Part shown: positions 1 to 10,930 of the stretch, one piece after another
How positions within the stretch are numbered: position 1 is the first letter of the stretch
How the letters are laid out: each line of letters begins with the position of its first letter
From: Corythucha ciliata
Lineage: Eukaryota; Arthropoda; Insecta; Hemiptera; Tingidae
Reading direction: 5' to 3'
Assembly (NCBI GenBank): GCA_038030265.1
Contig: CM075941.1
Coordinates: 59,063,952-59,127,951, forward strand
Length of the DNA: 64,000 nt
Program-made: the position numbers and the translations under genes
The notes under the pieces: generated by a model
Seen by the model: the letters and a program-made list of their open reading frames with translations, nothing else
What the model was told of the DNA's origin: nothing
Database searches by the model: none

Positions 1-722
1 CATGAGTATTATTTGGACCTTTTAACTACTGATATTTAAAGGGGGGAATTGCTCAAGGCAGAATTGAGATTAAAGCAAGAATTTGCGGCTAAAATTGAGG
101 GAAAATGAATTGGCAAAATTGTCACAGTTTTTTGTTGATTATAGTGTAATTGTCGTCGCTAAAGTTGAGAAATAGCGTTCATTCACAGGTTACATTGAGG
201 AAAAACTGTTCTTTTGCGGCTGAAATTGACAGAACGCACCTATTCGCGGTTTATAGGCGATGCCCAGTGCTGGGCGTAATTAGAATAGTAAATCAAAAAT
301 GCGTTATTACACGGTTTTTTGGGACCATTCCACGGTCAAAATGAAGAAAATAGGCTATAGTTCGAGGTAGAATTGAAAAAAGCACTCAGTTTCACCTAAA
401 ATTAAAGAAAAACGTCAATTCGACGCTACAAATAGTGCTCAATCACATGCACGTGAACCTGGCGGCACACATATCACTAAACATGACGAAAATGGCGCCA
501 TTCGTTCGTTTACCGTTTGTTTACGTTTTGTTGTTTTTTAGTGAGAAAAATCCGCAAAATTGGTTTTAAGGAGCGAAATATAATAAATTTGTGTTTCTGT
601 TAGCCAGATCAGGGAAAATATTTTTGGAATCTTGTGGGTGGGCAGCTGCCCCACGAAATCTGCGTTTTTGATTCTAGGGGAGGGCAACAGCCCACCCGTC
701 CCCTCCGCTGGCGACGCCCATG
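1..722 (-). mobile_element. Partial non-autonomous hAT-like element with minisatellite body
   Basis: Only one end lies in the window. The right terminus reads GGCGACGCCCATG at about 710-722. It is preceded by a GC-rich subterminal segment (about 640-710) containing the palindrome GGGCAGCTGCCC, the same layout as in the elements at 25513 and 53964 but in reverse orientation. The body (about 60-440) is made of degenerate copies of CGGCTAAAATTGAGAAAAA. No ORF encodes a transposase. The following 8 bp (TCTCGTTG, 723-730) would be the target duplication, but the partner is outside the window. Confidence 0.6.
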
Positions 723-929
723 TCTCGTTGAAATTCTAGCGTAGTATGGAAGTTTCGGGTCTTAAATGCCAGTAAAATTGCAATGGGAAATTTAACTTTT
801 CCAACGGTTTTTTTTTGGGGGGGGGGGACTCGCAGACCCCGGGACTATTGTGCCTCATATACGCCTTACCCCAGACAAAATTGCAACATTCTCGTTCTGG
901 TAAGACTAAGTCGGGGGGTACTCGGCTCA

Positions 930-1068
930 CCAGAACCGATGAGAACCGTGACGGTGAAACGGGCACTGGCGACATTGCGGCTATAGGCGCCGCGGCCAGT
1001 GTTCAAATAAGAACAATTTTGATGTAGGGGGCTATGCGCCCACCAAGCACGGTTCTCATCGGTTCTGG
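930..1068. repeat. Perfect 21-bp inverted repeat
   Basis: CCAGAACCGATGAGAACCGTG at 930-950 is repeated in exact reverse complement at 1048-1068, with a 97-nt spacer. It lies in a GC-rich patch just outside the hAT-like terminus. It could be the termini of a very short MITE or a hairpin; no target duplication is evident. Confidence 0.7.
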
Positions 1069-1936
1069 GGGCCTAGTTCGGGTGCGTAATGTCGGACAAC
1101 TGCTCGCCGGTTATCTGTTCGAATGAACTACTGTTTTTTGGTTATCTGTAATACGGGTTAACTTTTATCAGGTTGTTCGACAATCACTGAACATGATGTC
1201 TGTGGAAAACAACTGTATTCCAATAGCTAACTATGGTTGTAATTTCGGAAGTTGTGTTCTATAAGTCTAACTAAATGTCCGCAGTGAACAGTGTAATAAA
1301 CGATCTACCCACCCATTATGATTATTTCCTTTTTAATGGATTTCTTGTTATCACGATACGACTTCTGAAGTTCTGATAAACCGTTCCAAGTCTATATACA
1401 TCATTATGTTGCATTCACATTACATTACGTTATTCTTTTTACCCAAGTCCTACTTAATTTAATTTTTTGCGTGTGTTAAAAGTGCAGTATAAGTAGGTAC
1501 ATGTATAATGTGAGATGGAATTCAAATATCAGGTAAAGCGGTGACCACGACTGTTGCATTAGACAATTCCATTGAATCCTAGGTCAATTTTCAGCCCTAG
1601 ATGATATCCTCCTGAATCAGCCGTGTTCATACTTGGTTGAAGTGGAACCAACAGCCAACCACAGAGGACTAGGGGAATAAACGTATTGCGGGTGGCTGAG
1701 GTTTGTTGGTGTGTTCTAATTTTTTTTCCCCACAATATAAGAGAAAAAGGAGTCTTAGACTTGACTAATAAACCGGGGGGAGATGTTACTCTGGCCCAGG
1801 CGTTAGTAGCCCACTAAGCTCCTGTAAGGAAGTCCCAGTGTCCCGTCTTGAGATCCAGGGAGGGGATTAGAACCCGGCCGCTGGAGTGACAAGACGAGGC
1901 TAGAGATCTTCCAATTAAGAGGTCCTCAGGAAGACC

Positions 1937-2228
1937 GCTGCAACAGGGAAAGCACTTGCAAATCCGGGATGCAGGCAGATCTTATCCTGAGTTTAAACTC
2001 CAACCTCTCAGACGCCGCACCAGGAAGAGAAAATTCTCAACGGGATGCGACCTATCCTTAAGGCTGGAGCTTTCCTCACCTATCCCCTAACTCCTCGCCG
2101 TCTCTAACGCTGCAACAGGAAGGAACGTTATTCCAACGGGATGCAGGCTGCTAGAGCTCGGCTCAAGGATCCCCTGATTGTTTGGCGCTGAAACAGGAAG
2201 GAACGTTGTTCCAACGGGAGTCAGGCTA
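1937..2228 (+). repeat. Four imperfect 75-100 bp repeats with a GCTGCAACAGGAAGGAACG core
   Basis: Related blocks start near 1937, 2011, 2111 and 2187. The last two share CAGGAAGGAACGTT, then TTCCAACGGGA, then CAGGCT; the first two are more diverged. The core contains a short dyad (GGAACGTTATTCC). There is no ORF. It may be part of the untranslated leader or subterminal region of the surrounding element. Confidence 0.6.
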
Positions 2229-2417
2229 CCAATACAATCAGGGGTCTCTCCTAACAAATATAAAGATACGGAGAGAGACTAATGGGGGTAGAGCTTTTTT
2301 TTTATTGCTGACAAGGAGAGAAGAATAACAATGCTTCGTGGGAGGAGACAACAGACTCTCTGGACGTACCTCGGTGAGCGTCCTTATACATATACCTCAG
2401 TAAATTATTCTCATTGG

Positions 2418-3501
2418 TTAAAGTGCCTTTCCCAACCTCGAAGAGTGGGCAGCCTCGGCTGTTGCCTTGTCGGGTCTCTCTATTATTTATTTATTTTATT
2501 TGCCAAACAATAAAATTTAAAATCCACAAGGCAAAAAAATATTTTATAATGTCTTTTGGCCACCCCTCCAAAAGTAGAGAAAAAACTTGTGTTGAGGGGT
2601 GGAGTATGCGATAGTTAGTTATTATTGACTTGAACTTTCTCTCCTAAGTATATAATTTAATTTTTGGCGACTTCCACTCCTGAATCAGTTTCTACGAAAA
2701 TAGTGGAATGCGCGGTATTGTTGGGTGCATTGACGGCACATTGTGGCGCCTCATGGGCCCCGATATCCGTTTACGTCATCAGAAAAGGAGAGCACTCAAT
2801 AAATGTTCAATTGGTTCGTGTAGTACCTTACTCATATTGTACAGCCCATAAATGCAGTTGTGTATCAATTTAGGTATGTGACGCAAACTGCATAATAACC
2901 AACACCAATGCCGAATTCCCTGGGTCAGCTCATGATGCGTTCGTGTGGAAGATGAGCGATCTGCGTGAGTATATCGAAAAGATGTACAATCGCGGTCATT
3001 TTAATTCTTGGTTGCTGGGTAATCTTCAACAGTATTAATTTTCAGGGCCACATGCCGAGTCGTCCCACTAATTTCCCTCAACATCCATCGTTCTTCAAAA
3101 ACTCGAAAATCATGTCATATTTCCTGATGTAATACGCTTCTTCAAGGGAGTTTGAGGTTGAGGATGATTTGAGAAACGACTCAGCATGTGGACCTGTTAC
3201 TCTCTAGAGTCTTTACTTGTGACTTTACTGGACTCTTTGGGATAGGAGACAGTGGGTACCCTCTGGAGCCTTTTCTTTTGACTCCGTATCCGGAGATTAC
3301 GAAAAATCCGGTGGAGCAGAGATTCAATTTTTTCCACCGGAAAACAAGATCCTTAATAGAAAGAGTGAATGGACAGCTAAAGTCGAGGTTGGCAATAGAT
3401 AGATATGAGAAAATATTCTAACCACTAATTTCTGTCAGGTTTAGATGCTTGCTGAAGCACAGGACGCTGCATTACTATCCAGAGAAGGCAGCTAGAATTA
3501 T
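2418..3501 (+). pseudogene. PIF/Harbinger (HARBI1-like) transposase pseudogene, copy A
   Basis: DDE-superfamily nuclease of a PIF/Harbinger transposon, which would cut and integrate the element in the nucleus. Recognisable pieces in order are VGCIDGT (about 2718, first catalytic Asp), KGEHSINVQ (about 2785), CDA..PGSAHDAFVW (about 2880-2950, second Asp), GDSGYPLEPFLLTPY (about 3248-3290) and FNFFHRKTRSLIERVNGQLK (about 3325-3385). Introns can be read: one ends TTTAG at about 2873 and one at 2965-3045 has GTGAGT/TTTTCAG ends. A frameshift separates CIDGT from ISVYVIRKG, so it is dead. It breaks off in the C-terminal region at about 3501. The segment from 2418 is duplicated at 6299, indicating the same family. 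Confidence 0.85.
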
Positions 3502-3515
3502 CACATCGATGGCAT

Positions 3516-3980
3516 CACATGATAACCTCGTATCTCAATTTTTGGTCATTTTTTTTTTATTGTACTTTCCGCATGAAAACCTCGTATCTCATCACTCTGT
3601 GACTTGAATTCTGGCGGAAAATGATTTTTTCTGCTCTGTAAAGGCCTCAATGATAACCTCGGTTTTGATCGTTGTCTTCACCGACTGTGATAACCTCGTA
3701 TCTTGGGCGTTTGGAAGATACGAGGTTATCACTCCGTCTATGAAAACCTCGTATCTTGGTTGATTCAAAGAACCGAGGTTATCACTCTTCCCACCGACTG
3801 CGACTGTGAATGGTACCTCTGTCTAGCGCTTATTTCAATTCGTCACTTGAAAAGTAAGTACTTTTTTGACTATTGATTAATCACTAGAACAATTGATTGA
3901 ATGTCATTTAAGAGAATAAGTTATGAACAGCTCGAATGAGATAGGATAATCTCACCTCTCAGCTTTCTATGACAACCTCG
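3516..3980. repeat. Cluster of GATAACCTCGTATCT motifs forming hairpins
   Basis: At least seven copies of (T)GATAACCTCGTATCT or close variants occur in both orientations (near 3520, 3573, 3649, 3687, 3715, 3741, 3772 and 3965). The pair 3687-3704 and 3715-3732 is a perfect 18-bp inverted repeat around a 10-nt loop. A second, weaker hairpin follows at about 3738-3785. The cluster starts exactly where Harbinger copy A stops. No coding potential is seen. Confidence 0.8.
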
Positions 3981-5065
3981 TATATTTTTTAGGCATTATT
4001 GTTTTAATACTGGTCCCCTAGAATTTACTTAAATCTGAGATGATTATCTTACTGTTAAACCGATGACTCGTTTTTCAGGAATGATTTCAAGTCGAGCGCG
4101 AAAGATGGTCGGTCTGCCCACAACTCGCGTTGCGTTCCGACCGGGCTTACGATCTGTATTCAAACCCTAATCCTAACGGGTGGTAGTATAGCCATCACAA
4201 TTTTTGAGTCTGCATGCAGAAAGTCAGCTCGGTTGGAGCATTTTACCGCGACTTATGGGCTGGTCCGCTGAATTTGACTCTCCCAGTGCTGTGGGAAGGG
4301 AGCCAGCAAATAGCCGGATCGTAACCAAATTCTTATGGCTTGAACACCAGATCAGAATTTGAATGCTGAACGTCAGCCCGTACAGAGCACTTCAACGCGA
4401 GTTAGGGGCTGGTCCGAAAATTATGTGCATCACCCCAAAACCATGACCTTGCCCGCCGACTTTTCTTTCAGTTCATCAGATTGGGAGTATTTAGATTTGG
4501 AGTATTACATCTGTCGGTATGAGAAGTACAGCAGGCAGCAGGCCATAGGTGCACTATAAGTATTCGACACCCCAACGAAAAACGAAATGAAACGAAAAAC
4601 GATAAAAAACATACAATAATCCGTCACTCAAAAATGGCAAAAAACTTCCGTTTTGTATGTAGGTACCCAATTTGTGATTCTTTCTCGGCGTTTCCGTTGC
4701 CCAAAAACTCAACTGCCGCGTGATTCCCTCGATTAGCACGTTAATTACGCATTTAACAACTTTATATCATAATTATCATCAGCCCACTGGGTTAATTTTA
4801 GTCGGTGAAAACGGAACGGACCTTATCCCTCAGCCACCAAACGGGTGAGTAACGTTACTTAACCAATCGTTTCCGCAATTCAGACTAGACCAATTCTTCC
4901 CGATCATCAACACACTATCAGCTATCACAAGAGGTTTATCATTGTTAGCTACTTCCATCAGTTGTTGCCCTTAGGCCTCCAGTTATGAAAAGTTGGTCAA
5001 AGCTGATAAAAGTTAACCCATATTACAGATATCCCACAAGCAGTAATTCATTCGAGCAGATAACC

Positions 5066-6138
5066 AAGAAGCAGATAACCAATGAAAATCACCCGCCTAG
5101 TTCGAGTGTTCGGGTTATAGCTGCGGGATAAAGTCGCTAGCGGGAAGTGAGCTTTCACGTCAAGACCTAGTTACACTGTTCGGGATGGGACTCGCTAGAG
5201 GGAACCAGGCTCACCGGCGGGTTTTCTCTGGAGGGATTATCTCGGCAGATAACTTCTGTCGAGTTGGGTGTCGGGAAGATCCCGAAAAGAATTTATTTTA
5301 CTTAAATAGCGTGTTTTTGCTGATCGAGTGTAATATGGTGTATTCTTTTTGTTTTATTTTAAAATTTTAAGATGTCGTCTTTGGGATGTTTGGTGTTCTA
5401 CTCTCATGTTTTGACGCGGGCCAAGTAAGTTTTCTTCATTTTATTCACCTACTTGTTCTATCAACTAATTCTTAACATGATCCTACCCAAGTCTGATCAA
5501 TGTGGTGTACTACCAAAAGTCCTGACCATTTCTAAAAAGACTTAGAGAAGAACTGAAGAAGAGAACGGGTGACTTAATAAGACTTTATGTTAATGCCGCA
5601 GAAGACGAAATCGAATCCTCACACGAAATGTGCACATTCGCGCGCCATTAGTTGTTGGGTACCGAGCGTTCGATGACATGTCAGAGACCGAGGTAATTAA
5701 CAAGTGCTTGAGTACAGCCTGATTTCCGAAATCGAAGTAATTAGTTCCTTGAGCTCTTTCCCTCTAGATTCACCAGTTTATTTCGGCTGAACGGCGTGGC
5801 AGCTGGTGGAGGAATCGCGGGGGCATTTACCTGCTGCAAGAATCAGCTCTTCAATCTCTGCAGAGTCAAAGGTACCTACCGTTACACTAAGTAGCATGGC
5901 AGCTTAAGACTGTACCGGATTACTCTATCAGGTCCTTATTGCTCTGCGATTCTGTGCTCAAGGGAGCTACCAGCTTTCCGTGCGCAGGACATTGAGTTGG
6001 GCTGTGTCCAAAAAGTCAGTTAGTAAGTGCTCGAGCAAGTTGGTCAACGGGATAGTCGACACACCTCGCCCCAAAAAAATACATAAAGTTTCCTTAAGTC
6101 CGAGGAATCCCGGCCGTGCGAGCACAGTAAGTTTTGTT
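5066..6138. other. Stretch without a supported gene
   Basis: No ORF here has recognisable domains. Around 5095-5215 there are two diverged copies of a CCTAGTT(C/A)...TGTTCGGG segment that also resembles 1075-1095. The rest looks like decayed non-coding DNA. Confidence 0.4.
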
Positions 6139-6141
6139 TTG

Positions 6142-6273
6142 TTTTCTACATGAGGTGAAAATTGGATTTTCGAGAGTCGCGATTGACAACGCAAGTGACT
6201 CTTTTCCCGTTTAGGAGGACAAGTATTTTGCCGTTCACGGATGACAAATCCAATTTTCACCTCAAATAGAAAA
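6142..6273. repeat. Imperfect 28-bp inverted repeat (hairpin)
   Basis: 6142-6169 (TTTTCTACATGAGGTGAAAA onward) pairs with 6246-6273 with three mismatches across a 76-nt spacer. The open frame on the minus strand here arises from this arrangement and is not a gene. It sits just left of Harbinger copy B and could be an internal or subterminal part of that element. Confidence 0.7.
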
Positions 6274-6298
6274 CGAAATGACTTGTACAACCCGGCAG

Positions 6299-7557
6299 TA
6301 AAGTGCCTTTCCCAACCTCGAAGAGTGGGCAGCCTCGGCTGTTGCCTTGTCGGGTCTCTCTATTATTTATTTATTTTTATTTTTATTTATTTTATCTGCC
6401 AAACAATAAAATTTAATCCACAAGGCAAAAAAATATTTTATAATGTCTTTTGGCCACCCCTCCAAAAGTAGAGAAAAAACTTGTGTTGAGGGGTGGAGTA
6501 TGCGATAGTTAGTTATTATTGACTTGAACTTTCTCTCCTAAGTATATAATTTAATTTTTGGCGACTTCCACTCCTGAATCATCCGTTTACGTCATCAGAA
6601 AAGGAGAGCACTCAATAAATGTTCAATTGGTTCGTGTAATACCTTACTCATATTGTACAGCCCATAAATGCAGTTGTGTATCAATTTAGGTATGTGACGC
6701 AAACTGCATAATAACCAACACCAATGCCGAATTCCCTGGGTCAGCTCATGATGCGTTCGTGTGGAAGATGAGCGATCTGCGTGAGTATATCGAAAAGATG
6801 TACAATCGCGGTCATTTTAATTCTTGGTTGCTGGGTAATCTTCAACAGTATTAATTTTCAGGGCCACATGCTAACCACTAAGTCGTCCCACTAATTTCCC
6901 TCAACATCCATCGTTCTTCAAAAACTCGAAAATCATGTCATATTTCCTGATGTAATACGCTTCTTCAGGGGAGTTTGAGGTTGAGGATGATTTGAGAAAC
7001 GACTCAGCATGTGGACCTGTTACTCTCTGGAGTCTTTACTTGTGACTTTACTGGACTCTTTGGGATAGGAGACAGTGGGTACCCTCTGGAGCCTTTTCTT
7101 TTGACTCCGTATCCGGAGAGTACGAAGAATCCGGTGGAGCAGAGATTCAATTTTTTCCACCGGAAAACAAGATCCGTAATAGAAAGAGTGAATGGACAGC
7201 TAAAGACGAGGTTGGCAATAGATAGATATGAGAAAATATGCTAACCACTAATTTCTGTCAGGTTTAGATGCTTGCTGAAGCACAGGACGCAGCATTACCA
7301 TCCAGAGAAGGCAGCTAGAATTATCACATGCTGCGCGGTTCTTCACAACATGTGTAAATTGGGGAATTCGCCAGATGTGGAAACGTCAGTCGGAATTGAT
7401 GATGTGAGTAAATGCCTGGTGGATGATTCGAGTCTATACAACAAAATTCCAATTTAATTCTCAGGAGGTTCCTAGAACTGACGCCCCTCCGGCTGCGTTT
7501 AACTCCTTGCAGGCCAAAGGACGCCAAGTACGAGACGTCTTGGCTCAGAGCCTGTAA
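6299..7557 (+). pseudogene. PIF/Harbinger transposase pseudogene, copy B, with intact C-terminal exons
   Basis: Same family as copy A and near-identical from 6299, but the about 80-bp piece encoding VGCIDGT is missing, so the first catalytic Asp is lost. KGEHSINVQ, PGSAHDAFVW, GDSGYPLEPFLLTPY and RSVIERVNGQLK remain. Beyond the point where copy A breaks, it continues with LKHRTQHYHPEKAARI and CCAVLHNMC (about 7275-7355), then a 61-bp GTGAGT...TCTCAG intron at 7404-7464. A final exon ends at the TAA at 7555-7557, giving a C-terminus of about 30 residues that ends DVLAQSL. It converges on the Myb/SANT gene 170 bp away, the two-gene arrangement known for Harbinger elements. The internal deletion and frameshifts make it non-functional. 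Confidence 0.85.
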
Positions 7558-7727
7558 AATGCTCCGTACAACTATATAAGAAGCTCATACGTAAAATATA
7601 ATGTAAAAAAATGTTTTACATAACATGTTTACGTAAAATATAATTACACACAATTTGGAAAATTACAATACTTTGTACATATTTACAGAAAGATACAAAT
7701 ATTATACAAACAGTTGTTATTAATAAA
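7558..7727. other. AT-rich intergenic spacer between convergent Harbinger genes
   Basis: 170 bp between the stop codons of the two convergent Harbinger genes. It contains two copies of ACGTAAAATATAAT (about 7591 and 7632) around a dyad, ATGTTTTACATAACATG. AATAAA-like strings are present on both strands, consistent with shared 3' ends. Confidence 0.55.
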
Positions 7728-8956
7728 TCATCCCTCACGTTGCTGAATTAATATATTTATGAGTTCAAGAGACCTCTCGAGGACTCTAGACAATTCCTCA
7801 TGGAGGCGAGCTTCTCTTCGATCGCGATTACGCTCGATTTCGCGAATTTCCCGAATAAATTCGTTATGTTCAGAATCTGTGAAAGGAAGCATTGAATTAA
7901 ATTGAGAACCAGTGATGGGTTGGTACTTATTTCATCAAATTACCGGTTCTCGCTCTCGCTCGTCGCCTAACTCGGCTCGAAGATGGAGGTGTTCTCCTCG
8001 CCGCCTGAAACAGAAATATTTCACTGATTATAGCCAATAGCAGTCGTATATTCCACGTGGGTAAATAATATTCGACCTCCCGTAAAATCCTCCTGCGTGA
8101 AGTGACCAGAGGCTCCGAAATGCTGGGCCCTGGAATTTTCACTGGACTCAGTGGTTGTATTTCAGAGATTCCAGCAGATAGGGGCATGTTCGGCGGTGAC
8201 GGTTGATCAGTACTTTCCGTGAAGAGAAGCTCCTCGATGGGAATGAGGACACGGGACGTCGATGGACGTGGCTTCAACGATCAATCAAAAGTAGTGAATA
8301 GAAAGAAACGTAATAAAGTATCTGAAAGCGCACAAACCTCTTCAGGTGGGAGGGAGGGGATGCCCCGTTCTGCAACGGTGTGCCCCTCAACCATAATTTC
8401 TCCCAACAGAGACATTACTTTCTCTTCGAACGGAGTCAGTTCTTCCCCTCTTGTACCTGAGCCCGTCCCCGAATCATATTTTTTTAGCCTCGCGGCCTTC
8501 TCCTTCACTGTCCTTTTTATATCGGACCATGTCTAAAGTTGGATCAATTTCTTACTTGTCATTGTGATACATGCTGAATATCAAGAAATACATTACTTTT
8601 CTCCATTCGTTCACACTCTTGACTTTTGGACCAGCAGGACAGCTCTCCAAAATATTGGACAGCTCGGCCCACTTCTCCCGACAATGATGGGCTGTAAACT
8701 CTGGCGTAATTTTGCCCGAAACCATCTGTGGGTTGTTCAGTAAAAAGTCAACTAGGAGCTCCTTCTGTTCCTTAGTTACTTTTTTCTTTATACTTACTCT
8801 CCGTTTTGGTCTTACCAGAACGGGTTGAGAGCCGGGGGCGAGGATCGTAGTACCTCCGCTCCCGGCGAGGGGTGGACCATCGGCTTCATTGCTCGGGCAA
8901 GACCAAGTAGCCCTGGTGTCTGAAGGTCTGAGGTCGAAACGGAGACTGGACCTCAC
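7728..8956 (-). CDS. Harbinger Myb/SANT-like (zeste-type) DNA-binding accessory protein, five exons
   Basis: In Harbinger transposons a second, Myb/SANT-like protein helps bring the transposase to the nucleus and to the termini. Exon 1 (8597 to about 8956) encodes a basic stretch and the trihelix/zeste-like domain: VTKEQKELLVDFLLNNPQM, then HHCREKWAELSNILESCPAG, then VNEWRK. A 64-bp GTAATG...TTTAG intron (8533-8596) leads to exon 2 (8338-8532), beginning TWSDIKRTVKEKAARLKKYD. Intron 8272-8337 leads to exon 3 (8077-8271), a Ser/Pro-rich linker. An optional 72-bp intron (8005-8076) keeps frame whether spliced or not. Exon 4 (7944-8004) and intron 7877-7943 lead to exon 5 (7728-7876), a charged C-terminal helix ending INILIQQREG. 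All phases agree, giving about 320 residues with no internal stop. The start is uncertain: the frame opens after a TAG just upstream and has no early ATG. It may be the best-preserved gene of this element. Confidence 0.75.
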
Positions 8957-8999
8957 CTTGGGTGCAATCTTCGTCTATTCATTTTGTTTTTCAGTGAGT

Positions 9000-10865
9000 G
9001 TGGACGTTTCAGGACTAGCCGATGCTCACTGCGCAAATACCCTCAGTGAAATTACAAGCTTGTTGTAGTTTCTTGGGTTTTATTGAGCGAAATTGCAACT
9101 TATTGGCTTTTAGTTATTTAGTTACTATGTTGTTTGCATTATTTGCTTCATGACTTTTTGTTGCATTTTAATATTTGTTTTGTTATTCTATTGTAGATTG
9201 CTAAAAGTTCCAGACCCCTCCCCATGATTCACACCAGAAGACGAGGCAGAACAGTTTTTTTCACCACCCACCAAGCAACAAGAGTGACGTCATTATTATG
9301 TCTACGTGATTTAGGTATAGTTGAATTGAAATCACTATCATTGTTTTCGTGTTTTTTTCATTCTTTACTTCATTGTTGTTCTATTCTGCTCTGGCTTTAT
9401 TCATTGTGGGTTTTATGTTTTATTTTTATGTTTTCATGAATAATTTATTAGGTCACTGAGAAAGATGAAGGGGGAAAACCATCCAGGAAGATTCAGTTTC
9501 CTCGAAAGAATAAATGAAAAGAAAGTTCGTTGTCAACCTTTGGAAAGCTGTTTGCGTTTGTCAGGCGACATCACAAAATTTCTATGTACATAGACGACTT
9601 GATTTGCAGTCAACGACAAGAGATTAACCAACCCAAGACTGTCTCCAACCCCTTTTAACCATTAAATCCTCCTTTTGACAAACTGAGCGACGGTGGGGGG
9701 TTAAGGGTTTCCCCCTCACTCTAAAACTTTACGTTATTGCTTACAAGTTGTCTCTACTCTCTTTCATCGGTGGCTGGGAAACTGCCGGTCCATTTCTTAA
9801 AACGATATAGCGTCGAAGAAACGCATCGCGTATAAACAGGCACAGACCCTTCGAAACTATTATTGTCATGAGTTTCGAAAGTGACTAATGTTATTGTCAT
9901 TCAAGCTGCCTGGATGAAAGTGAGTTTTCTAGTTCAGAACTCTTAAATGACTCGAGAAGTCCCTCTAGCGTCGAGTTTGAATGAAATTCTACCGTTATTT
10001 AGAGCTAAACTTCTCTTCATCACTTCTTGTTTTCAATGAGTATCTTCTTTAATTACTTGAGAAACAAATTACATCACTTTCGTCCCCTTTTTGTGGCTTA
10101 AAGCTAATTCTCTTTAGCTTTCCTTCTACTGGAAGACTAGAGGACAATAAAAAAATGGATATGATTGATAAGATCTCAAGATAAATTACAAATATTTAGC
10201 TTTTGCTTTCTAAATTGAATTGACCGCATCTCTCGTGAAGTAATTGATCGATTTTCACGATATCCACCCAGTCGTCCCTTCCATTAAAAGCACAGCTTCC
10301 CCGAAACCCAAAAAGAAGTGAAGAGCGCGAAAGAGCTCGGATGGGGGGGGGGAGCGAAAGGGGTTGAATTGTTCAAAACCATTTATCACGGGAGAGTGGA
10401 GAGTTTTTTAAAGGATTTGTGCAATGTCAAACCCCGTTGCCTGATAATGCCCTCAAGACTACCAACTCGTTGTCAGCAGTTTGCTTTTTGGGCTCCCTCC
10501 AATCTCAAACTCAACAAGGCTTTTATCATACATTACTTGTCAACCGACTTACATATCTTTCCATCCCTTCTCGTGGAAAAGCTCATCAATCAATGCTCCT
10601 CAACACTGTTTTCATGCTCTCTCTGTCTCGGGGAAAAGTTTTTAAGTCACAAAAGCAAAACAGTTCGACGTCATATTTCATTCTTTTTAGAGACTTTTCA
10701 AGTGGATCTGTAACAAATGGGACAAGAACCAATTATTCACATGAGGGGCTGAAGAAGTAGTGACGAGACTATAAATATCTATGGCAAAATAAATGTTTGA
10801 TATAACACTAAATGGTCACAGTTTGGATAAGATGAATTGCTTGGTTGGAAGTCGTGAGCTACTCA
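9000..10865. other. AT-rich stretch without a supported gene
   Basis: Several open frames exist (for example overlapping plus-strand frames of 113-131 codons at 10318-10760). They lack domains, overlap each other in different frames and have poor start contexts. No repeats of note are seen beyond short homopolymers. I see nothing here that can be named. Confidence 0.4.
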
Positions 10866-10867
10866 GA

Positions 10868-10873
10868 TTTATT
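10868..10873 (-). terminator. Candidate polyadenylation signal of the 266-codon ORF
   Basis: TTTATT on the plus strand reads AATAAA on the minus strand, 57 nt beyond the stop codon of the ORF at 10931-11731. It is a usual distance for a short 3' UTR. In AT-rich DNA the motif also arises by chance. Confidence 0.45.
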
Positions 10874-10930
10874 ATTTTTAAAAATGTCTTTCAAGTAATA
10901 TGTCTCCTAAGGCTACGTTTTTGTGTTGTT

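Larger units (their letters stand above)
1109..5065. mobile_element. Candidate 4-kb DNA element bounded by 63-bp inverted repeats
   Basis: 1109-1171 (begins GGTTATCTG, ends CTTTTATCAG) matches the reverse complement of 5003-5065 over its whole length with a minority of mismatches. Between them lie the decayed Harbinger transposase at 2640-3501, a four-fold repeat at 1937-2228 and a hairpin cluster at 3516-3980. The arms may be subterminal rather than terminal, because no flanking target duplication could be read. The remainder of the interval (1180-1930 and 3985-5000) holds no convincing gene. About 4210-4420 contains a diverged pair of repeats some 170 bp apart. Confidence 0.5.

Noticed and set aside
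1860..1930. tRNA-like B-box text (GGTTCTAATCC on the minus strand)
   Set aside because: No convincing A box, anticodon stem or acceptor stem; at most a decayed SINE head.
5967..6290. 107-codon minus-strand frame
   Set aside because: It spans the 28-bp inverted repeat and unrelated flanks, with no domain; a copy-specific accident.
8219..8536. 105-codon plus-strand frame
   Set aside because: Antisense to exons 2 and 3 of the Myb/SANT gene.
10318..10760. Two overlapping plus-strand frames of 131 and 113 codons
   Set aside because: Different frames on the same DNA, no homology pattern, no splice or polyadenylation context.
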